Source: Legionellales bacterium UBA4759 (lineage in GTDB: Bacteria > Pseudomonadota > Gammaproteobacteria > Legionellales > Legionellaceae). From it: a DNA stretch of 6,509 bases. Below are positions 1 to 6,299 of this stretch, one piece after another; position 1 is the first letter of the stretch; every line of letters starts with the position of its first letter. Under the pieces are notes generated by a model. The model worked only from the letters and a program-made list of their open reading frames with translations. It had not been told where the DNA came from and ran no database searches. The translations under genes were made by a program, and so were the position numbers. The DNA lies in contig DHHZ01000056.1 of the NCBI GenBank assembly GCA_002403515.1, positions 1-6,509 on the forward strand, given 5' to 3'.

Positions 1-517
1 ATGGAATGAATTAGTCTTGTTATACCAATGCCACCGCCACTTCGTACAAAAAAATCATGCTCTAGAAATAGAAATAATTCATTTTCAACGCGTCTTTTAC
101 CAAATTTCGAATATAATTTTTGAGCATAAGCACCATCTACAATATGCTTAAAGCGGTATAACATTTCTTCTTTGTCAGTACTTCTTTCTACGTTACCAAT
201 AGTTTCCATACCACTTAAGATTACATCAATTTTTTTTTCAGTCTGGTCTTTAGGATTTCGTTTCATATTCGAAAATGATGGTCGATATCTGTTACATGAT
301 ATTCATTAGCGATATCCTGGTAATCCCCAGATTAAAATTCCAACATAGGAAAAATTAGCTTATGACGACCAGTAATTGGATTTGGTTCATTTCTATAACT
401 CGTACTTACACAAAAAATACTTGATATCTCAGGATTAGTAAGTAGATCATATTCAAGCCACATTTGACCAGTTTGAGGAAGGGGATAAGTTTTGTTTGCA
501 ATTTGAAAGCTTGTTAT
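1..517 (-). pseudogene. Broken class II aminoacyl-tRNA synthetase-like gene (AsnRS / asparagine-synthetase-related type), truncated and cut by the window edge
   Basis: Read on the minus strand from 517, the frame gives a stretch containing FCVSTSYRNEPNPITGRHK and then IFPMLEF. This matches class II synthetase motif 2 of the Asp/Asn/Lys group: an F-R-x-E-like block, then R-H, then F-x-x-x-E. A TAA at 334-332 stands where the family has Glu or another residue. The same frame continues (GDYQDIANEYHVTDIDHH) to a TGA at 265-263. Coding then resumes in another frame from 266, with DVILSGMETIGNVERS and, near the window edge, motif 3 as SGGGIGITRLIHS. So there is one nonsense codon and one frameshift near 263-275. 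A stop at 520-518 with no start codon in reach shows the N-terminal part of the catalytic core is missing. No anticodon-binding domain is visible. An intact relative would be a free-standing AsnRS-like catalytic core, as in the archaeal AsnRS-related asparagine synthetase. The substrate cannot be read from the fragment. The 266-to-edge piece keeps an ATG but lacks motif 2, so it should be inactive. Confidence 0.75.
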
Positions 518-557
518 TCAATTTATTTACAAGGAGAAGGGCGCCTACAAACTAGTC

Positions 558-600
558 CTTAACTGGCAAAAAAGCTTATAAAGTTGATTCGCCAGTTAAG
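558..600 (-). terminator. 10-bp hairpin downstream of the GNAT fusion gene, possible terminator
   Basis: CTTAACTGGC at 558-567 is perfectly complementary to GCCAGTTAAG at 591-600, with a 23-nt loop. It begins 15 nt past the stop codon of the minus-strand gene ending at 615, a usual place for a transcript end. No U-tract follows on the minus strand, so it is not a classical intrinsic terminator. It may instead be a 3'-end protecting structure or part of the junction between the gene and the decayed synthetase gene. Confidence 0.4.
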
Positions 601-614
601 CATACTTTAAACTA

Positions 615-2036
615 TTAAACTTTAGCTCGAGGCATCATTTCAGGTTTTGTAATAGATAATGCAGAGATCATTAAAGACAGTATTAATGCTGCTGCTAAAA
701 CTAGAGCACCAATTCCAGTTGAACCCAAGCAGATTAAAGTCACACCAGCGATAAGCCCAGTAACCGTAATTCCCATATTGATCAAATTGACAGGCTCAGC
801 AAAGAAGGAATACTGTTTTTTTACAGGACTTGATGTTGAAGTATTTTTCTTAGGTTTTTTAGGGCTTTCAAGATTCGCCCTTATCTCAGATAAAGTGCTT
901 GCATCAGTATTCAATATCAATCCTTTGTCTCGCAAAAATGCCTCGACAGCTTTATAATCTTTAATTCCGTCAATATTGTCATCTACGTGAATCGATTTAT
1001 TGCTTTCGTTAATTGCACGTTCAAGTCCTTGCGCGTTAAGACCAAATACAGTATTAGAGGATTTTTGATAAATCACATCAGAAATAAAAGGTAAATCACC
1101 CAATTCATCGCGAATATCAGTTCTTATCTTCATATCAAAGAAATAGTGCGCTCGAAAATCATCAATCATGTCAAATGGTGAATTTAATAAGCTTAAAACA
1201 TTAGTGCTGGAAATTAAAAAATGTCCAAACATGAGACCTTCGGGAGCACATAGTTCAGAAAATAAAGGGAAAAAACCTGCCGATAAACAAGCATGCAATA
1301 CAATATTTTGGAATTTGAAGCCTTTTGTGCTTAGACATTGCACCCAAGTCTCAACTGTTCGTGTCGGTTTACCAATCAATTGAGTAGGCTGTCCATATTG
1401 AAAATCACCATGATCACCAGATACAATTAATTGATATTCAATACCTTCTTGGTATGCAGGCACTTGAGAAGCAAAATCTCTAGAAATATCAATAAAAATA
1501 TATTGGTTATTTTTATGTCCACACGGTAATCTTTTTTGAATAATTGCGATGTGTTGACGAGGGCCAATCCACATAATTTTTTTATTCTGATATTGAATTG
1601 GTCTTCGCATATAGAAATTTTCTTGATCTGGTCTTGGAGTACCTTCAAAATGAAAACGTCGATACAATTTAATCGCATTTTTATTTCTTGCTTCAACACG
1701 AAGAGTAATAACCTTATTTTCACCTTCAGCTTGAGCAATCAAATTTCTCATTAATTTTTTAGCCAAACCTTGGCCTTGATAGTCAGGCAATACCCCTAAA
1801 TTCCCAATAAAAATCTCACTTCCATTCGCTTTGGCAAATAAATACGCATAAACCATCCCGTATTCATCTGTGAGCACTGTTGAATATTGACTATCATAAT
1901 AACTTGTTAACGTCACCTGATCATATGGAGCTTCGAAAATCGATTTTTCTAAATCAACTATCTGAATACCAATGTGTTCTTCGGTCATAGGTGATAACAA
2001 TAGAGCATTTGGATTAAAATCATTTGGATTCAACAT
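615..2036 (-). CDS. GNAT acetyltransferase fused to a clan CD cysteine-peptidase-like domain and a C-terminal transmembrane hairpin; candidate secreted effector
   Basis: The 473-aa product has three parts. Residues about 15-145 form a GNAT fold: motif A is GVLPDYQGQGLAKKLM (81-96) with the acetyl-CoA pyrophosphate loop Q87-G-Q-G-L-A92, and motif B is LRVEARNKNAIKLYRRFHF (112-130). Such domains move an acetyl group from acetyl-CoA to an amine; the acceptor here is unknown. Residues about 155-300 carry strand-like LIVSGDHGDF (203-212) and NIVLHACLSAG (244-254). The H209-G and A-C250 pair, 41 residues apart, each after a hydrophobic strand, is the arrangement of clan CD peptidases (caspase, C80, CHAT). 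This is a motif match by eye, not a proven homology. A Lys/Ser/Thr-rich linker (391-407) precedes a hydrophobic hairpin (about 416-462) and a short basic tail. The ATG at 2036 is preceded by GAGAA with 6-nt spacing. A well-placed promoter lies upstream. No signal peptide and no acidic tail are seen, so secretion is inferred from architecture only. Confidence 0.85.
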   Translation of the reverse strand: MLNPNDFNPNALLLSPMTEEHIGIQIVDLEKSIFEAPYDQVTLTSYYDSQYSTVLTDEYGMVYAYLFAKANGSEIFIGNLGVLPDYQGQGLAKKLMRNLIAQAEGENKVITLRVEARNKNAIKLYRRFHFEGTPRPDQENFYMRRPIQYQNKKIMWIGPRQHIAIIQKRLPCGHKNNQYIFIDISRDFASQVPAYQEGIEYQLIVSGDHGDFQYGQPTQLIGKPTRTVETWVQCLSTKGFKFQNIVLHACLSAGFFPLFSELCAPEGLMFGHFLISSTNVLSLLNSPFDMIDDFRAHYFFDMKIRTDIRDELGDLPFISDVIYQKSSNTVFGLNAQGLERAINESNKSIHVDDNIDGIKDYKAVEAFLRDKGLILNTDASTLSEIRANLESPKKPKKNTSTSSPVKKQYSFFAEPVNLINMGITVTGLIAGVTLICLGSTGIGALVLAAALILSLMISALSITKPEMMPRAKV

Positions 2037-2062
2037 ATTTAGTTCTCAACAAAATAACACTC

Positions 2063-2078
2063 AAATATGTACATATTT
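2063..2078. promoter_or_regulatory. 16-bp perfect palindrome over the -10 and start site, candidate operator
   Basis: AAATATGTACATATTT is self-complementary over all 16 positions, centred between 2070 and 2071. It covers part of the -10 (2075-2080) and the expected start site of the minus-strand promoter, the usual place for a dimeric repressor. No regulator gene is in the window. In AT-rich DNA short palindromes arise easily, but 16 perfect positions at a promoter is more than expected by chance. Confidence 0.4.
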
Positions 2079-2103
2079 TACACAAAATCAACAAAAAAAT
2101 CAA
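2075..2103 (-). promoter_or_regulatory. Sigma70-type promoter for the GNAT fusion gene
   Basis: On the minus strand TTGATT (2103-2098) is followed after exactly 17 nt by TAAAAT (2080-2075), with a TG dinucleotide placed as an extended -10. Transcription would start near 2068, giving a leader of about 30 nt before the ATG at 2036. A perfect palindrome overlaps the -10, which suggests repression at this site. Confidence 0.6.
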
Positions 2104-2154
2104 TAAAAACATATCCTCTTTGAGAACAGTAGGTTTATGCAAACGAAATTGTTA

Positions 2155-2184
2155 TTGACTTTAGTCCACAAAATGATGCAATAT
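2155..2184 (+). promoter_or_regulatory. Weak candidate promoter for the 809-aa gene
   Basis: TTGACT at 2155-2160 is a good -35. The best -10 at 18-nt spacing is CAATAT (2179-2184), which keeps only three consensus positions. It lies about 30 nt before the GTG start at 2215, so the position is suitable. The weak -10 would fit activator-dependent expression, but no known activator box was recognised. Confidence 0.3.
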
Positions 2185-2214
2185 TGACCATCGTGATTTG
2201 GGAGTGTTATTGTT

Positions 2215-4644
2215 GTGAGAAATTTTGTATTTAGCCTTTTAGAACACCAACCTCAATATAGCTTTGCTAGCCATATTTTTAATATTCAACCATCTCGCCC
2301 AGGCAAAGAACCTCGGTTGTATTTAACATCTAAAACAAAATTTATTCACGATAAATCCATTTTTGAATCCCCTGATTACCATAATTTCTTAATTGAGGAT
2401 ATTCATGTAACCGTTTTACCGTCACACGAATCCAAAACAATGGCGCCTCGGAAATCCAAACTTAAAAATTCCAATCCTTTTCATATCACAATCAGACTGA
2501 GAACACCTGATTCAGAGGATTTAATTGTCATTCACGACTTCTATTCTGCATTGGATAATTCAAGAGATATCCATATTCAATTGCATCACAATGATTCTAT
2601 CACTTATTTACCACCAGACATTATCCATCAAAATAATTTTGACCATATCATTGAAAAAGAAATTCAATTGGTACAAGCGCTCATTGAAATAAATCAGTCG
2701 CACGAACAAAAACTCTTAAATTCGATAGAACAAACAACAAAAACTCTATATTCACTCGCCACCCAAGCTATTAACTTCCCAGAAATTATGGGCCCTGAAG
2801 ATTATGAGCAGTTTTTATCTCTTTTAAGAAAAAATGTTTATGAATTAGAAGAGTTAATGACTTTAGGTCATGCACATGAATCCCGAAGATTACAAAACAT
2901 GAGATTGGAATTGGCGCATTGGTCGGAAATAAACCATGATAAATCTAATGCTGTTGCCGCTTCTGTGGAAGAGCCAGCGCCTTTGTCTCAAAAACAAAAA
3001 ACAAAAAACCAATCTAAATCAAAAGCATCTACCAAACCTAAAATATCTAAAGGCGTTCTAAATCAATATCAAAAAAGCCTAGAAGAATACTTTTCGAAAA
3101 CTCAGAAACTAAACGATCTTATAGACCAATTTTTAAAACACACCAATGAAATACTTAATCCAACTGATTCTTTCAAGCCCGGAGTATTTATTGAGCATTG
3201 CCGGGCACATCAACCTTTATTCGAAGAACTCTCGTTTGAAGTCTCAGAAAATATCGTCTTAAAGTTCTTTGGTCAATTTTCGATTTGCCAAGAGCGAGAA
3301 AAACAATACATATGTCGAGATATAGCTCTATTTTTATCAGAGCATCTTCCTCATTACAGTAAACATATGCATCAATTGTCTTTAATCAATTATAACTTCA
3401 TGGGGCATCGAATTTCTCCCATTTTAATGGCATTCTTAAGCAATAATCCCATTTTTTGGGAATATATGCATAACTATGGTATGAGTTTTTCAGATAATCG
3501 ACATATTATCTATGATGGTATTTCAGGCAACCTTTTACATGGCATGATTATTCTCCTGAGAGTAGACCCCATTAAATTTGTAGCGCACCTGAATGAATTT
3601 GTAGAACGTTTATTCCAATATCTTAAAGAAGATGGACGCACTTTAAGCAACATGAGAATGATTGTTAAACTTGTTACACCAGAACGAAAAAAAATCTCTG
3701 CAAATTCATTTTTTGGAAAATCACGTTTGTCAGATACTCCTGAAGTGGAGCGATTTAAAGCTTGTATTTTTGAAGAACCCTATGGAACCTTGGTTATTAT
3801 GGATGCGATTGAATTGTGGCTTGTAAGAGCACGAAACAATTTTTGTTTAAATATCAGGCCCTCTGAAAAAGAACTGACTTTAATGCCAAAGTTAGTTGAG
3901 CTTATGACCATCCTAGGAAGGCATGTGGATACAAAAGTTCTTTTGAGAGCCTTTGAAAGACTACTTGCTCTGCAACCCTTAGGCATGTTTGATGATTATT
4001 CTTGTCACAAACTTCTCTCAAAAGCACCGGAATCTCCATTAGCATTATTGAGCCATTTTGAACTTGTTTATGTTGGCGAGGAATTTAAAGAACCTATTAA
4101 TAACTTATTGTTTTTCTTTATTTTGTCACTTAACCAACATGCTAAATCCATGTCAAAAACCATGCTCACAACGCTGATGCAATCCTATTTTGATGCCTCT
4201 CTTGCTCAACAGACACATAACCCCACACCATTTAAAGCCATCGGCGGTGGCGGTATCGATTGGAATGATGCCCAAATAAAATCCATCCTTATTACAAACC
4301 AAAAATTAACCTTAGCAAGAATTGGGTATTTATTATTTTGTATTAAAGTACAACGAAAATTAAACTTAGTCCTTGCTGATTATCAAGTCATGTTAAATTT
4401 TTATCAGTGTTATTTAGCAACAGAGTTATCTCGTTTTACCAAAGATGAGCCTGAATACAAGCACCAGCGCAAAGTGTGTTTAAATTTAATGGCAAGTGCT
4501 GCTAGGGCGATTGAACAATTAACAGTTGATGAAGAATTAAAAACTCAAATTTCTGAATCTAACGAATATCGAGCACTGATGGCAACTTATCGCATGTTGG
4601 AAGACGAGCAAGATGAAAAAAGCTGTAAGATAGGTGGTATTTAA
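2215..4644 (+). CDS. Large orphan protein, mostly helical, with an E-block-like C-terminus; candidate Dot/Icm effector
   Basis: The 809-aa product matches no family that I recognise. Residues 1-135 look mixed alpha/beta with several His-rich stretches (for example IHIQLHHND, 119-127). Residues about 140-240 are charged and helical, possibly coiled-coil (IIEKEIQLVQALIEI; NVYELEELMTLGHAHESRR). Residues about 250-280 form a Gln/Lys/Ser-rich linker (QKQKTKNQSKSKAS). From 282 to the end it is almost all amphipathic helix, with an odd glycine run IGGGGIDW (676-683). There is no signal peptide and no clear membrane span; LLFFFILSL (631-639) is too short. The tail is LEDEQDEKSCKIGGI: an acidic cluster (796-801) about 10 residues from the end, resembling the E-block of Legionella type IVB substrates. 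The GTG start is chosen because GGAG at 2201-2204 lies 10 nt upstream and no nearby in-frame ATG exists. The gene diverges from the GNAT fusion and ends before a hairpin terminator. That it is a real gene is near certain; the effector role is inferred. Confidence 0.85.
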   Translation: MRNFVFSLLEHQPQYSFASHIFNIQPSRPGKEPRLYLTSKTKFIHDKSIFESPDYHNFLIEDIHVTVLPSHESKTMAPRKSKLKNSNPFHITIRLRTPDSEDLIVIHDFYSALDNSRDIHIQLHHNDSITYLPPDIIHQNNFDHIIEKEIQLVQALIEINQSHEQKLLNSIEQTTKTLYSLATQAINFPEIMGPEDYEQFLSLLRKNVYELEELMTLGHAHESRRLQNMRLELAHWSEINHDKSNAVAASVEEPAPLSQKQKTKNQSKSKASTKPKISKGVLNQYQKSLEEYFSKTQKLNDLIDQFLKHTNEILNPTDSFKPGVFIEHCRAHQPLFEELSFEVSENIVLKFFGQFSICQEREKQYICRDIALFLSEHLPHYSKHMHQLSLINYNFMGHRISPILMAFLSNNPIFWEYMHNYGMSFSDNRHIIYDGISGNLLHGMIILLRVDPIKFVAHLNEFVERLFQYLKEDGRTLSNMRMIVKLVTPERKKISANSFFGKSRLSDTPEVERFKACIFEEPYGTLVIMDAIELWLVRARNNFCLNIRPSEKELTLMPKLVELMTILGRHVDTKVLLRAFERLLALQPLGMFDDYSCHKLLSKAPESPLALLSHFELVYVGEEFKEPINNLLFFFILSLNQHAKSMSKTMLTTLMQSYFDASLAQQTHNPTPFKAIGGGGIDWNDAQIKSILITNQKLTLARIGYLLFCIKVQRKLNLVLADYQVMLNFYQCYLATELSRFTKDEPEYKHQRKVCLNLMASAARAIEQLTVDEELKTQISESNEYRALMATYRMLEDEQDEKSCKIGGI

Positions 4645-4664
4645 CCATTCCTTAATGTGAGTGG

Positions 4665-4704
4665 AATTCTCCATCCAGGCAAGAGCGTTAGGATGGAGAA
4701 TTTT
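4665..4704 (+). terminator. Probable intrinsic terminator of the 809-aa gene
   Basis: AATTCTCCATCC (4665-4676) pairs perfectly with GGATGGAGAATT (4691-4702), a 12-bp stem with a 14-nt loop, followed by further Ts to 4704. It begins 20 nt past the stop codon at 4644. The U-tract is short and partly within the stem, so termination may be incomplete. Confidence 0.6.
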
Positions 4705-4719
4705 AGTGTTGCTTGATAT

Positions 4720-4753
4720 ATTGTTTGATCACCACTTGCGGTAATCAAACAAT
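4720..4753. repeat. Second strong hairpin behind the 809-aa gene
   Basis: ATTGTTTGAT (4720-4729) pairs with ATCAAACAAT (4744-4753). Inside it, after one C/A mismatch, ACC (4731-4733) pairs with GGT (4740-4742) around the 6-nt loop ACTTGC. No U-tract follows on either strand. It could back up the first hairpin, block 3' exonucleases, or be a small dispersed palindromic repeat. Confidence 0.5.
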
Positions 4754-4879
4754 GTTCCTCACTCACTAGAATGAATCCTTTCATTTAAGTCATAATCTAT
4801 AAACATAATGCTATCCACTCCTTGGTGAGTATAAAAATTAACAATAAAAAAATATTGCAATTTAATTGGCATTGATTAA

Positions 4880-5017
4880 CAATTTTTGGATTCACAAGAA
4901 GAGGGGACATATGACAAAAAGCAGTATAAAAGTCCACAATGGCTACCTATAATCTATCACTGCAATAATTTAGGTCATCCTAAAACAGGCCTATTCGATA
5001 AACATTATTATAATTGA
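4880..5017 (+). pseudogene. Possible gene remnant: short protein-like frame without a start codon
   Basis: Between a TAA at 4877-4879 and the TGA at 5015-5017 there are 45 open codons. Their product contains SPQWLPIIYHCNNLGHPKTG and ends in FDKHYYN, a balanced, protein-like composition rather than AT-rich noise. There is no ATG in frame; TTG at 4886 is the only near-start and has no ribosome site. In another frame ATG 4911 follows AGAGGGG (4900-4906) at good spacing but gives only 13 codons, to a TAA at 4950-4952. A frameshifted small gene would explain both. I recognise no family, and chance cannot be excluded. Confidence 0.25.
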
Positions 5018-5081
5018 TACTTGCCAACGAGATGATTTTTAAGTTATTTTGGATCAATGGATTAGCAATTAATGACAAATC

Positions 5082-6032
5082 ATGAAAAAATTATTTAGCT
5101 TAATCTTTTTAGTCCTTGCTTTGGCTGGTTGTGCCGAAATTTCCATTTGGATGATCAAAAAAAAGCCCCCAATCTACTCAAATGATCCTTTGTCAAAGCA
5201 TGCTCAAGCTTTTTTTTGGAAAACCTTTCATGGCAATCGGGTCCGTGATATTCCACAAGCTGAAAAACAATTAATGCAAGCTTATCTTAAGAACTCAAAT
5301 GATCCTATCCTAGTATCTTATATTGCCTTTCTCCATATTTGGAAATTAACCGAAAGAGATTTTATTCACCCTAATCCTTTGATTGTCAACGAAATAGCGC
5401 TTGCTCAAACTTATTTTACCAAAGCTCATGAACTGTCTCCAAGTAATCCAATCTATCATGGATTTTTGGGAGATACTTATTTGTTCAGTGGCCAAATTTT
5501 TAATGATGAAAAAGCGCAAGTAAAAGGATATTTTTTATTAAAAGACGCTATTGCGGAGTGGCCTGAATTTAATTATTTTACCGCTGGTTACCCGATGTCA
5601 ACCTTAAAACCTAGTGATCCACATTTTAAAGAGGGTTTAGAGTGGCAATGGAAAACTTTAGATCTATGTGCAGGTCAGAAAATAAATCGGCAACATCCAG
5701 ATTTTTCACCTTATATGAGGAATGAAACTACAGTTGGAAAAAAACGTGCGTGTTGGAATAGCTGGTCTGCACCACATAATTTTGAAGGCTTTTTTATGAA
5801 TATGGGAGATATGCTAGTTAAATCAGGTGATTGGAAAACAGCTATAGCCATATATAACAATGCCAAACTTTCCAAAACTTATCACACATGGCCTTATCGC
5901 CAGATGTTAGAACAACGGATTGTTGAAGCTGAAAAAAATTTAACCTATTTTAATGAAACTCATCCAGCAGCGCATAGGGCCATCATGTTTAATTCTGGTC
6001 ATGGTTGCATGGCTTGTCATCAAAAAAGTTAA
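5082..6032 (+). CDS. Outer-membrane-type lipoprotein with TPR-like helices and a C-terminal c-type heme motif
   Basis: The 316-aa product starts with a lipoprotein signal: Lys-Lys, a hydrophobic core and the lipobox LAGC with the lipidated Cys17. Ala at +2 is not the Asp that retains lipoproteins in the inner membrane, so outer-membrane anchoring facing the periplasm is expected. Residues about 54-160 and 235-268 read as TPR-like helix pairs (NEIALAQTYFTKAHELSPSN at 103-122; MGDMLVKSGDWKTAIAIYNN at 241-260), usually a protein-binding scaffold. The extreme C-terminus has GHGCMACHQKS, a single CxxCH (C309, C312, H313), the covalent attachment site for heme c; the export signal is consistent with periplasmic heme ligation. 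The distal ligand is not evident. Two other cysteines (C196, C224) could form a disulfide. ATG 5082 is followed directly by the signal peptide; no clear ribosome site precedes it and ATG 5072 is out of frame. The gene stands alone. The partner and electron-transfer role are unknown; a structural Cys pair binding no heme remains possible. Confidence 0.85.
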   Translation: MKKLFSLIFLVLALAGCAEISIWMIKKKPPIYSNDPLSKHAQAFFWKTFHGNRVRDIPQAEKQLMQAYLKNSNDPILVSYIAFLHIWKLTERDFIHPNPLIVNEIALAQTYFTKAHELSPSNPIYHGFLGDTYLFSGQIFNDEKAQVKGYFLLKDAIAEWPEFNYFTAGYPMSTLKPSDPHFKEGLEWQWKTLDLCAGQKINRQHPDFSPYMRNETTVGKKRACWNSWSAPHNFEGFFMNMGDMLVKSGDWKTAIAIYNNAKLSKTYHTWPYRQMLEQRIVEAEKNLTYFNETHPAAHRAIMFNSGHGCMACHQKS

Positions 6033-6219
6033 TCAAGTATTTTTTGATGACAATGGAAAGTATATATCAAAAATTAAAGCTAATAATCCTCATGCTTTTC
6101 TGCGAAGAAAATGAAACAATATTGTTGCATTTTGCAACACCCCAGAAAAAACCTCTATTGCCTTTAACCGCTTCGTTGGCCAACAAACAAATCCCTATCA
6201 GTTTGAAAATCACTCTTAA
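6031..6219 (+). pseudogene. Possible decayed gene fragment overlapping the region after the lipoprotein
   Basis: In the frame starting at 6031, codons read NQVFFDDNGKYISKIKANNP and then HAFLRRK before a TGA at 6112-6114. The same frame then continues NNIVAFCNTPEKTSIAFNRF, then VGQQTNPYQFENHS, to TAA at 6217-6219. The composition on both sides of the TGA is protein-like, whereas the overlapping longer frame (6005-6232) gives Leu/Ile/Lys-rich text typical of a shadow. This suggests a broken gene 3' end. There is no start codon with a ribosome site. The family is not recognised. Confidence 0.35.
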
Positions 6220-6220
6220 C

Positions 6221-6234
6221 AGCTATATATAGCT
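6221..6234. repeat. 14-bp perfect palindrome
   Basis: AGCTATATATAGCT is fully self-complementary and lies directly after the stop of the possible decayed frame. It has no loop and no T-run, so it is not a terminator. It could be a protein-binding site or simply AT-rich chance. Confidence 0.35.
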
Positions 6235-6299
6235 TTGGAAAATATAAACCATACCCTCACCACAAACTAACCGAATTTTACTCATGTTTTTCATATTAT

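Larger units (their letters stand above)
4645..5081. other. 437-bp intergenic region between the 809-aa gene and the lipoprotein gene
   Basis: It holds the two hairpins near its left end, the possible remnant at 4880-5017 and a consensus -10 TATAAT at 5009-5014. No acceptable -35 lies at 16-18 nt from that -10 (the bases there are around CAGGCC), so a promoter for the lipoprotein gene is only suggested. No RNA gene is recognisable. Confidence 0.5.

Noticed and set aside
1168..1754. Plus-strand frames at 1168-1383 and 1536-1754 and a minus-strand frame at 1427-1738
   Set aside because: All lie inside the GNAT fusion gene in other frames, have low-complexity or Ile/Phe/Asn-rich products and no ribosome sites, so they are shadows.
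3511..3564. Ankyrin-like text GNLLHGMIILLRVDP (residues 438-452) in the 809-aa protein
   Set aside because: Only one loose match to an ankyrin repeat and no periodic copies around it, so not called as a domain.
3780..3986. 68-codon minus-strand frame
   Set aside because: It lies wholly inside the 809-aa gene, with no promoter or ribosome site and no recognisable motif.
6123..6139. Hairpin TGTTGCATTTTGCAACA as terminator of the lipoprotein gene
   Set aside because: The stem is only 7 bp, it is followed by CCCC rather than Ts, and it lies about 90 nt past the stop codon.
6005..6232. 75-codon plus-strand frame overlapping the end of the lipoprotein gene
   Set aside because: It starts inside the CMACH codons, has no ribosome site, and its Leu/Ile/Lys-rich text looks like the shadow of the more protein-like frame at 6031-6219.
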